DNA of 64,000 nucleotides from Eudromia elegans (Eukaryota; Chordata; Aves; Tinamiformes; Tinamidae): assembly GCA_003342815.1 (NCBI GenBank), contig PTEX01000012.1:6581825-6645824 (forward strand). Reading direction: 5' to 3'. The translations under genes and the position numbers were made by a program. Below are positions 54,119-64,000 of this stretch, one piece after another. Below the pieces are notes generated by a model. It made no database searches. It saw only the letters and a program-made list of their open reading frames with translations, and was not told where the DNA came from. Position 1 is the first letter of the stretch, and each line of letters begins with the position of its first letter.

Positions 54119-55959
54119 AAAAATATTTAAGGATATTTATAACATAAATTAGCTCTGTCACATGGACACAGTTGGGAGACTATTGCATTGTTCCCTCCTC
54201 TCAACTTTATGCTTTCAGTGTTAATGAGACGGTCGATAGGCAGGATTAAAAACAGGGACTAATTCCACACAGCAAAAACTTTGAATGTGCTTTCAAACAG
54301 GAAAGAGGGACTGGAAGGAGATGCAGGATAATAAAATATCTTAAATTATTAATAGTTTTGTACAAATAATAGTCCTTTAAAAAATAGAAAAGACTTCGTA
54401 TGCAATTGTCATTTCCTTTATTGTTGATTTTCTCCTCTCTCTTAACGTCATTGTTGAATTGCTTGTATTGATGCCAGTGGCTGCCATTAATTGCTTGATT
54501 TTGCCCTGCCCTAGGCATTTCTACTGTACAGCTCAGGCTGGTCATTGATCCAGTATCATGCTGCCTTAACAATGCCAGGTTAATCTATTTTTCGATCTAG
54601 TTGTTCCCACCCTCAGGGGAAATTATTCCCCAGTGAGCTTGTTCATCAGGAGGTCAAGAACTAGAAACTCTCTTCTAATTACCGTCCTTGTGATATCTTG
54701 TGTAAATTGAATTACTTAGGACAGAATCACCATTTTTTGTTTCCGAAAAACATTCGGAACTGTACAGCAAATAATACTATCTCGTCCCATTCTTCAATTA
54801 AAAGGCTTATTTGAACCTCTGAACCTCAATTTTGCTTTCATAGCAGCTTATGCTATTGGGTTCATAGATGAAAAGGAAAGACAAAGCAAAAAGTAAAGCT
54901 CTAGCAGACCTCAAAGCTCAGACTTTTAAAAGATCAGAAAAAGTTTATAAAATATTGAAGAATGTTATGATACTGTTGAAAGTTGAAATCACTTGAAGAA
55001 TCAGAACTAGTACAGCCAAAAGTGCAGCAGATTCAAGTATATACAAATTTTAATTTCTGGAAATTCATGTATTTTAGCAACTGTTGGAAGCCTTTTATCT
55101 CACAAGTGGAATCAAGGCATCAAGTTCATTTATTGCAGTTAAAATATTATACCTACAATTTTGCTCTACCTTACACAAATTATCTTTATCTGCAATACAT
55201 ATGATTAAGGCACTTCTTTTGTAGGTATGCCATCATGTAAGACTATTGCCATTTCAGATTCACAATACCATGATGGATTAGCTCTATATATTCTTAAATC
55301 TGAATTACATTTCTAAATAGGAAAATAGAATTTTAAAAAAGTGGAATTTATGAAAAATGGAAGATTTGGCCATTGCAGATGTTGACCTAAAGGCATACAG
55401 CAGGGAACAACAAGGCTTAAGATATCTTTGCTTATTTCATTAGAACTACCTACCTCTTCGCCATCTCCGTCACAAGCATGTAATATTAATTGCTTGCTGC
55501 TGGGAAATTACTGGAAAAATGACCCAGGTTTCCTGAGATCAACTGGCCTTGACCATATTCTAAATGCTCATGCAGAATTTGGTATTCTTAATTTTCGCTT
55601 CAGCAAATATGAAAAACTAGCAAACTTGGTACCAAACACAATATTTCAGCATGAATTATCAGCTACTAATGTGTAGCTTTCACAGCTAATAGCTTCATCA
55701 CTGAGGGATCCAGCAGATCATGATCCTGATTTTAAAGTGTGTGGACTGGAGGCAAGGTAATGGTTGTCTGCAGCTATTGTCAACCTTAGCAATTACCTAG
55801 GTATAATAAGAGCATATGGTAGCTCTAATTGGTGAGTGCTGTGGCTCCTTACATCTCCAATATATTTAGGTCAGGTAAATTTACACAGGATTATTTCACA
55901 CAATGCATATCTGCATATCACATATCTGCAGTACATATAAAGTTCAAAATAGCTTTTTC

Positions 55960-58300
55960 TGCTATCCACCCAGATCTTTTCATACCTTAACTGGTATGTA
56001 GCAGGTGGCTGGAGACCAAGATCTGCATGTCCATTCTCTGCACAGAGACCAGAAATAACCATCCCCTGAAACTTGTCTGCCACAGGAGGGCTCATCAGCA
56101 TCCTCTGGAACACCTGTTCAGAGGTCTCTCATAGGTGAACCTTTCATTATCCAAGAAATTACTTCCCATCTCCTGCAGATCAGGCTTATGGTCTGTATGT
56201 CAGGGAACTTCATGAGTGCTATGAAGCTAAACCATCAGCACTTGTGAAAATGTGCAACCACAAGAAAATTGGGGGATTATCACAATAGGACCATTCATTT
56301 CCAAAGGCTACACATGAAAAACACATAGGAAGAACGTGCATAACTGAGGAAGGCCATGACGCTGAACACAAAGACCTTTTCTAGCAAATCAGTAATGGTC
56401 AGTACAATCAAAAAACAAAATAAACTTATTTGATAGGAGACTAAAACATACTGAGTTTGCTAATGTGTCCCAGCTATGAGATGCAGGCACAATGCCTAGG
56501 AACATGGAAGAGGACTTGATAGTCATGGAATTCTCTGAAGCTCATCATCACAGCTTCATCATTCAGCACAATTTATAACCACAGGTGAAAGACAGCATGG
56601 GTCGGATATGCACAACAGCAAGTGGGAAAGGAAGGGATCCCCCTAGCATCTTTTACAATGACCAGGATAGCAAAATGACTTGCACTGAGGTTGCTGAGAC
56701 CCTTTGACCATCAGGTGGAAGCATGGCTTGTTCCTTGAGCAAGAGAACCATTAACTGTGTGGGTGCATGTTTTGCCATTTCTGAAGAGACAAAGAGGGCT
56801 TCCTGCAAGAACTGCCAACTCTCCAGAGCCAGTACAGGTCATCAAGGCACATGGGCCATGTACTACTGCTGACCATCCTTTTCAGCATCTAGCAGAAGCC
56901 TTTTCTGCAGTCTCTGGTAGAAGTCTCCACTCCCACTTGTTGTCAGTTGTCTTTTCCAGGTGTGGAATCCCTTGAAAAATGTAGGTATATGCTGTCCCTC
57001 TCATATACAAAGGGGAGGAAGAACTATTTTAGGATCTTTCTTCACCAAGGGGACCTGTGGGGAAGAACAAGTGTGTGTAGTAAGTAAGCACTGCAGTGAT
57101 CCATGACTCTTTTTCCCGGGATCTGTTGACCTCAGCAGTGTCCCTCAAGGCTATAGGCACATAGGGGACAGGGAGGAGGAGGAGAAGGAGATGAAGGAGG
57201 AGAGGAAGCACAGTGGCTTGTCTGCTATAAACAGAACAGAAGACCAATGTGGTTACAGCAGACCTTTGCTTTGTCTGCATCGGATAAAGGCAAGTTGGAA
57301 TCTTTCTGCTTCTTGTCCATTTTGCCAGAATGCGGTTATTAACACTGGTGGGTCGTCTTGCCTGTTTTTGATATGAACTTACACATTCTTCTGCTTATTC
57401 AGACTAAGGGAGCTGTCATAGTTTGTTTGCAGTACAGTTTGCACTAAACAGTAAGGGGCTACCCTTCCCCTCACAATCACTTGCCTCATCTCTTACTGAG
57501 TAAGGCTGTCAACCTTCTATTCCATCAGAAATAAGTGGCACAGAAGCAGCTTCTTTCCTAATTCCCAAGCCCATGTTAGATGTCACCTCCCTTGCCTGAA
57601 GGCTGTCACTGGATCACAAACTTCTTGCATCTTCAGAATACACCTACACCAAGCCCTGAACCTGAACAGCTCACAAATACTAGGATTTTTTTGAAAGCCT
57701 GTGAGGGCTGTCCTACCATGGCACATAACTAACCTGGACTATGACCAGAGAAGGCAGGGAGTGAGTGGGCAGGCAGTTTCTGATAGAAGCAGCTGCTATT
57801 TGGATGTTTTCTCCCACAGCTCATGCCCCTAAGAGAATTGCACTGAAAGGTACCGTGGCTCTTGCAGTCAAGTTGGTGATGTGCATTGCTTTCCTTCAGG
57901 TAGGAGATCAATGCCATTATTCCACTGGAACCACACGCACCCTCTCTCTTCCCCCACCTTCAGCTTGCGAACAAATATAGCAAAGCAATATGCCAACCCA
58001 GGCTGCACCAAGAGAATTCAGAGGATGCCAAAAAGGCACCGTTGATGGTTGCAGTGATGGAGGACTGAGGGGGAATGGAATCTGGGGCCGTATGAGCACA
58101 TAGCTCTTTTCTGGAAGCCACGGATAGGGCTCTGGAACAAATCTAATGGGAATCCCGCCTCGCAGAATGCTCCTGGTCATCAAGCCAGGAAATGAGAGCA
58201 AATTTCAAACAACAGCAGGTTTACAGTGGGGCTCCCAAACATAGATTCCCTGCAGGTCTTCCTGAAAGGCACACTGGCCACGCTGCCCCTGATTTACTAT
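55960..58300. other. Unidentified GC-rich, complex segment inside intron 1
   Basis: This roughly 2.3 kb block differs from the flanking AT-rich DNA. It has higher GC, few homopolymer runs, many short interrupted frames on both strands, and a purine-rich tract (57171-57208). It looks like a decayed coding unit, such as an old DNA transposon, retroviral internal region or processed pseudogene. However, I could not match any frame to a family, and stops interrupt every frame. The longest uninterrupted pieces (57917-58201 and 57029-57280, minus) carry no recognisable motif. A spliced lncRNA or an alternative first exon of PPFIA2 is also possible. Confidence 0.35.
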
Positions 58301-59986
58301 GATTTGTGTATTGCCTTCAAAAAAGCAGCCAAAAAAAAGGAAATGAATAAATAAAAAAGAGAGAAAAGAACAAAGCCCCTTTTCACATGGCCTTTATTCC
58401 TCTCATACCTGGCAGCAGATGGGAAGCTTTCAATCTCCTGAGGCTGCCATCATTTAATATTGTCCCCAAGAAATGCTGGCCTTCTTCCAGCACACATTCA
58501 AGAAGAAAGAAATTTATCCAGAACCATATTGCAGCCTGTTGATTTTTTTTTTGCGTGATAGAGGAAGGAGTCAAAATGCCAAGAAAATTTGATGAGTTTT
58601 AAAAGGAAGGCAAAAAAGAGGGAAAAAAAAAGATTCATGAAGAGGGACTGCAACATAAGGCAGGTAAAGCAGAGAAAGGATTTTAAACCCACAGAAGTAA
58701 ATAGAGGAGTAAGTGACAACGAACAGAATGATCACAATTTAGTGGCAGAAGATGGGAAGCTGAGGGCAAATGGGTGGGCACGTACATACTTTATATTGCA
58801 AGTGAACCACAACAGAGAGTCCTGCAGTCTCCAGAGCTTTCTGAAGGTGCACATGCATTAGGCAATGCTTGTCTGACCACACGAGGAAGGGGCTCTCACG
58901 CATGGTCAGGACATTAGGCTTTGGGGCAGGCTTACAGTTTTAGTGAGAACTGCAAGGAATTTAGTCTGCACACACAAAACACAGGGAGATCCAACACAAT
59001 GCAGATGGAAGCAACTGAGGGATTCACATCAAAGCATAAAATTAACATCGTATTGCTCTGCAAAATTATCCTGGATTGCTAGCATGGTCATATCCTGCAT
59101 GACCTTAGTTATATTTTTAAATTTCTAATGCTGGGTTCTCTGGTTTCATTACAAAATAGACAGAAATACTTCATACACTGAAGTCAGAAAGAATCACTGT
59201 AACTACCTACTCTTGACCTACTAATCACAGACCAGCACAGAGCTCAGAATCCCATTTTCTCATCCTATTCTTACTGCTTCAGAGACTATTTAGGACTTGA
59301 TTTCTTAGAGTATAACTTTGAACAGACTGAATACAGTCACAAACAGACATCTAGATATTCCAGATGTTCTAGATGTGTTTATCAAACAGTGATTTGAGAT
59401 GCTGCCCCCTTGCCATACAACTAACTGCTTATAAGTATATAGCCAGCAAGAGACCAAAAAGATCTAAGATCAGGAAAATCACAAATTGCTACTTTTATGA
59501 ATTATTTCTATAAAACTGAGCAGACTGTTAGTTCCTCATTCAACTCCATGTGCATGCTGAAATTCAGACAAAAATATTTTCATCCAGTATGCATTTATTT
59601 TAATCTCTCCATTGGGTCTGCATGTACCAGCTGCTATGTGAAGATTTTTGTTATCCCAGAGTAATGCTCCTTCTAATAATCAATATATTCACACCAACTA
59701 CTACAAGGCACTTACAGCTATGTATCTTTGATGAGTTTTATTGCAGAACAGCAATAAGACAGCAACAGTAAAAGGAGAATAAGCAAACAACAGTGTATCA
59801 TCTGAAGCATCAAAGTCAATTCTCTGAAGCTTTCCGCAGACAATTTGAACTGTACCAATGCAGTTCTAAACTATAAACTAACTTCTGTGACAATTTCTAA
59901 GTGGTACAATGAGCTGTGAGGACACCTGGAGAGTATATCTTGAGTATCAAAAATTTACAGTGACCATTGAATCTTGGAGGGTCTTG

Positions 59987-60002
59987 TTTGTTTGTTTGTT
60001 TT
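59987..60002. repeat. TTTG microsatellite
   Basis: Four tandem TTTG units directly upstream of a decayed CR1 3' fragment. Confidence 0.85.
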
Positions 60003-60024
60003 CTCTTCAGAACTAACCCTGAGC

Positions 60025-60105
60025 AATCCCATCTTTAGATGCTGGCCCTGGTTTGAGCAAGAGATTGGTCCAGATGACCTCCACAACTGAGTTATTCTGT
60101 GTTTT
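60025..60105 (+). mobile_element. Decayed CR1 3' fragment
   Basis: The pieces 'gatgctggccctggtttgag', 'caagagattggtccagatga', 'cctccacaactgagttattc' and 'tgtg' track the CR1 3' end with deletions, including part of the 'ggtcccttccaacctcaac' stretch. A TTTG microsatellite lies just upstream (59987-60002). Confidence 0.6.
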
Positions 60106-60670
60106 TGGATGGTAATTTGAAATAAATAAAAAGTACACACACATCATGGCTCAGCTTATCTCACCCATAAAAATACTTTGATATCTCTAGGATTGCCTGC
60201 CTTGTGGAGAAGTTGGGCCTTTTCATTCTTGGAATAACTACAGAAAGTAACGAAAAATCTATTTTAAAAATTAAAAATAAACCTTGATTAAAAGTATGGC
60301 CACATTTTCAAATAGTACTGGATACATAAAATGTCTTGAGAAGCAAGCCAAGTAGCGGTCTGTTGCGCTATGAGTTATCTTGCTCTGCTAGGGCATGACT
60401 GAAGAAATACTCAGCTATATATGAAGGAGCACCACACATTGAGGGAGCTGCAGTTTGCTCCAGTGGGTGTGTCGGTGCTCCAAGCAGGGGATCAAATAAC
60501 TCTGTCACATATCTTCAAGACTACAGAGGTCTGAGAAAACAAAATAAACCTTCAAACACATTATTCTGTGCAATACTTCCTCCTGCACAGACATGAAGAG
60601 CAGCAGAGGCTTAACAGCATGACAGATGCCTCAATAATGCCAAAATATTGTATACCTAAACTTTAAAGTT

Positions 60671-60702
60671 AAAAAAAAGAAAAAAAAAAAAAAGAAAAAA
60701 AA
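60671..60702. repeat. A-rich tract with interspersed G
   Basis: A8-G-A13-G-A8, possibly the tail of a lost retroelement or simple slippage. No body is recognised upstream. Confidence 0.9.
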
Positions 60703-63139
60703 CGGTGCCTTCTCCCTCCTAAAAAAGCTGACTTATGATACAGCAATGCAACTTAATTAAAAATATATCTAAAGGAACAAGACTTTTGAAGTGTGTTCTC
60801 TTTAAAAACTAAAGTAAATCCCCTATTGATACTGAACTTAAAATATCTGCCACTAAAAGTTTAGTTTAACCAAGTATTCTAAACATGAGTATACCAAACT
60901 CATAATGCAATATTAATTTAGTTTATGTCAGCAACATTTTACTGCTAGTATAGAAACTGTTTCTGGGATTCATGAAGAGCCATATGGCAGGTATCACAAC
61001 TCCCTTACTCAGGAAACACAGAGAGAACCCAAAACTCAAGAACTTGTATAGCACCTCCTAGCTATTCCCAACTCTCTAAAATGTTTGGGGAGAAAGTGGT
61101 ATACCAGCCAAATACTGCTTCTCTTAAAAGCTATGAAGACACGTTCTCAGGCAAAGTGAGTTCTTTAGAATTCTTCTAATTTGAAACACATAGGACTATC
61201 CATGTTTTTGATGTTATCCATTTACTTTTATATGCTATTTTAGACCTCAGATACTCAAGAATCATCGACATACACAATGACATCTTGTGAGGCAAAATAT
61301 TAAAGATCGCTAAAAATATATTCTTCATATATCCTTCATGGATATCTGACGCACTGTTTATAGCAAAAATTATTCCAAGTTGATTGGTTCCTATTTCAGT
61401 ATTTTCTTTAATCATTTCCAACAACTGCTTAAGTCCACGGAAGGCCTATCCTGGGTTTCTGTCAATTTGGATCAGTCTCTCTGTAGATTGTTGGAAAAGT
61501 CACTAACATAGGCATGCCACTACCCTCCTATCATTTTATTACTTTCAAATTGGAACATATAAATCAAAAGCATCTTATATATTACCTTAATTAATGAACA
61601 CATTGGATGTTATTTTACCAATGCCTACAATATTAAGAGAAATCATGAACAGGTTTCCCCTCTAATCACAAAGCATTTAACTGATAAAAAATATTTTTAA
61701 AAGCAACCATTATTTAAAGAGATCCTTCCTTGAGAGGAGGAAAACGTGGTTCATTGTCACTGCATTAAAGGTTTTTCAGGTTAAATGAAAAAACGTCACA
61801 GCAACTAAGTGTTAGCTGCATTATGTCTCCATCATGAATGAACTGAACATTAGATCAATTTAGGAATACCAAGGCTCAGTTTAGCCACCCAGATGAAGTG
61901 AATGGATAAGAACTGCAAAAAAAGACCAACAGCAAGTACATGCCCACCCTTGGTTGGAGTTATATAAGGCTCCTTTTCGGGAGCTACTCCATTAACCATT
62001 AAGCTGATAGCAACTCTCTTTCCTTTTATCTTCTGATGCTGCTAATCATGTACAGACCAGATATGAAAGCACATCCTTAGTACTTTTTTTTTTTCTTTCT
62101 AAATTACTTTCAGCAAACAAACTACTTGAAATACTTGCCACAAACATGCTATAAAGGAGGGGAGAAAAGTTGTCATCTTCCTTCCCATTGGACCCCACCC
62201 TATTTGACATCCTCTGCTGTCTTGCTGGTCCGAGACTCTGGGCATTAGGTATTTCTTTATTTTGGGCTCTGTAACGAACTGCACAGAATGCTACAACAAA
62301 CATCTTCCTTTCCTCGTGTCATGTGGGAATAATTTGCCGACTGGACTTTCTTGGGCAGACCGTCGGAGTGAGAAGCAGAATTAGCCTCTAGCCTCACAAA
62401 GGCTTTCGGACAAGCTTTCATTTTGCTCACCTTGAGGGCTACCTCCTCCTAGAAATAGGAATCTAATTTTATTCATTCATTTTTTTATCCAATTTTGCTT
62501 TTAAAAGCTAGTTTTCTGCATATTCAGACGTTTGTTTTGCACCCCAAGGTTGAAGAGTCATTTCAAGTTACTTATAATTTTTGCTGCAGGAGAAAGAAGT
62601 AGAAATCTGAACTACCATACATTCTAACCTGTCCACAGTGACATCAGCTTGAAAACTCGTTTCATTGGATCATTCTGGATATTTTACATTTATAAGGGTT
62701 TTTTTGTTTGCTCTTTTTTAAAAACATTATTCTGTAGATTTAGTGTCTGATAAAGCCAGTTCTTGTCGCAAATACGTCTTTTTAAATGCACTCGGCAAGA
62801 TCGCTCTAAAGCGGTGCACCGTAATTCCATAAGGAAAATCCTTCCTATTGTCTGAGTTGCATTACATGCATATTCCTCCTCCTAGTTAACTCCTTGCCAA
62901 CCGGAGCCTTCACTAAACTATGATATCACCTTTAGCAGAAGCAGCTTGCACTCTTTCCACACGCAAAGTGTGATGAACACAGTGCCTTAAAAAAAATAAT
63001 AAATGGGGGACATATTCCAACCGCTTGTTCTTTATGCCATCCCTTCAGCCTCCGAACTGTCTCAACCTCACACTAAAAAATTAAGTTGGCCTTATGGTTT
63101 TTACACTGAAATTCCCCAACTCCGACCACAGAAATGCAT

Positions 63140-63990
63140 TTAAGGGCGGCAGGCATGCAACAGCAAGCAGCGGGCAGCACGCCCCGCAGCCCGTGCCGAG
63201 GCCGACGAGGGGAGGGCTCCTTCACAAACAGCGGATTCGGTACCTAGCGGTGTCTGCTGCTGCTGCCTCCGTTCACTTGGTCGGTCACAAGCGCCGTCCG
63301 CGCCGGCGTGCAGCGGCGGCTCACGCAGCCCAGAGCCCCTGGGCGGCGGCGCGGCCACGGGAGATGCTCCGGGGCAGCGCGAGCACCTGCGCTCCGGCGG
63401 GACCGCCTGCCTCGCGCCGCAGCATCCTCTCGCCTCGCGTCGTCAGCAGCCGGCAGGAGAAGCGTCCATGGGAAAAATGGCATATTACAAATTTTGCTTT
63501 GGGAAGCAGAGCTCGGCTCAGACCATTGTCGGGAGCAGGAGGGGGGGGCGAGCGGCTCTTAAAGCTCCAGCGGCCCCTTTCAAGCAGCAGCATCTTTGCA
63601 GCTGGAAGGACGCGACCACGGGAGGGAGGGGCCGGGGCGAGACCTTCTTTCTTTTATTTCTCTCCCTTTTTTCCTTTCAAGTGGACGATACGTGGCCCGG
63701 GCTGTGCGCTGCCTCCCGGGCTGCTCGCACCTCCGTGCGTGAGCGGGCTCCGCACGCGCGCACGGCCGCGGCACCACGGGTGGACGTGGCCGGCCCTGCG
63801 TGGGGCGGGAGGGCAGCGCAGTTCCATCTCGCCTAATCGGATGCGCGATGTAACAAAACGTATCATCTGCCCTAATCCGGCCATGACAAAGCACCGATAA
63901 TATCTCCTATAATCTGGCCGGCCCACGCGCCTAATTAATGTTTTATGCCGTCAATGATGCCAGGAGGGAGCAAGCGCCCTCCCCGCAGGG
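63140..63990 (-). promoter_or_regulatory. PPFIA2: CpG island: probable PPFIA2 promoter and non-coding first exon region
   Basis: Base composition changes sharply here from AT-rich intron to GC-rich DNA dense in CG dinucleotides (for example 63290-63420 and 63700-63800). A GC box (ggggcggg) lies at 63802-63809 and other G-runs at 63539-63549. The island sits upstream of the liprin-alpha-2 start-codon exon on the transcribed (minus) strand, and that exon needs an upstream untranslated exon because it starts only 2 nt before ATG. No TATA box is evident, as usual for CpG-island promoters. Candidate minus-strand donors for the first exon are GAG|GTGCGAG (exon end 63731), CAG|GTGCTC (63387) and, outside the island, CAAG|GTGAGC (62431). 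I cannot choose among them or place the start site, which may lie beyond the right edge. The long open frames here are a by-product of GC richness. Confidence 0.7.
63831..63960. promoter_or_regulatory. Cluster of TAAT-type homeodomain motifs at the edge of the CpG island
   Basis: Within 130 bp there are cctaatcgg (63832-63840), cctaatccgg (63871-63880), ctataatctgg (63907-63917) and ctaattaatg (63931-63940), the last followed by ttttatgcc (63941-63949). The first three resemble K50-class (OTX/PITX/bicoid-like) sites; the fourth resembles Q50 homeodomain sites. A GATAA lies at 63896-63900. The sequence is much less repetitive than the flanking GC-rich DNA. It reads like a conserved promoter-proximal element, but conservation is an inference. 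Confidence 0.4.
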
Positions 63991-64000
63991 CCAGAGCCTG

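Larger units (their letters stand above)
54077..63139 (-). other. PPFIA2: PPFIA2 intron 1 (inferred; right boundary uncertain)
   Basis: No coding exon is recognisable here on either strand. The block contains an unidentified GC-rich segment (about 55.9-58.3 kb, listed separately), a decayed CR1 3' end (60.03-60.1 kb), a TTTG microsatellite (59987-60002), an A-rich tract with interspersed G (60671-60702) and otherwise AT-rich unique sequence. The right boundary depends on which first-exon donor is used (candidates at 62431, 63387 and 63731). The longest frames (for example 54246-54572 minus) have no family resemblance and no splice context. Confidence 0.6.

Noticed and set aside
63094-63900. 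268-codon plus-strand open frame in the CpG island
   Set aside because: GC-rich DNA depletes stop codons; several overlapping frames are open on both strands here, and the translation is Arg/Ala/Pro-rich low-complexity with no domain. It starts in AT-rich flank without gene context.

Overview
This window is vertebrate genomic DNA, most likely from a bird. It is AT-rich and almost free of genes, and it carries several copies of the CR1 LINE family in both orientations. These have the typical avian 3' end, with the guide phrase 'ttggactagatgatct' and a tail of 'gattctatgatt' type. CR1 also occurs in crocodilians and turtles, so 'bird' is probable but not proven. There are no operons, CRISPR arrays or bacterial features.

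Only one protein-coding exon can be defended: 53826-54076 on the minus strand. It encodes the first 83 residues of liprin-alpha-2 (PPFIA2), a presynaptic active-zone scaffold. The exon starts 2 nt before its ATG, after a 17-T tract and an AAG acceptor. It ends in phase 0 at a consensus CAG|GTATGT donor. Transcription therefore runs right to left. The right end (about 63.14-64.0 kb) is a CpG island that should hold the promoter and the non-coding first exon or exons. The roughly 9 kb between 54.08 and 63.1 kb is then intron 1, and everything from 53,825 down to base 1 is part of a very long intron 2. I found no second liprin coding exon inside it.

Region by region: 1-20 kb is AT-rich intron with a few isolated GC-rich patches (1.44, 9.8 and 11.0 kb) and an ancient MIR-like SINE near 8.2-8.4 kb. 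20-48 kb holds most of the CR1 copies, including an inverted pair 8 kb apart, plus an AT-rich palindromic block at 29.2 kb and a GC-rich island of unknown origin at 38.6 kb. 48-53.8 kb is AT-rich with small tandem repeats. 54-63 kb contains an unusually GC-rich, low-ORF segment (about 55.9-58.3 kb) that I could not identify. 63.1-64 kb is the CpG island, with a cluster of homeodomain-type TAAT motifs at the right edge.

Most small open reading frames in the window are chance frames in intronic DNA or translations of CR1 fragments. No undescribed gene system is evident. The observations most worth checking are the splice acceptor of the start-codon exon, the conserved-looking block at the right edge, the inverted CR1 pair, and the unexplained GC-rich segment in intron 1.
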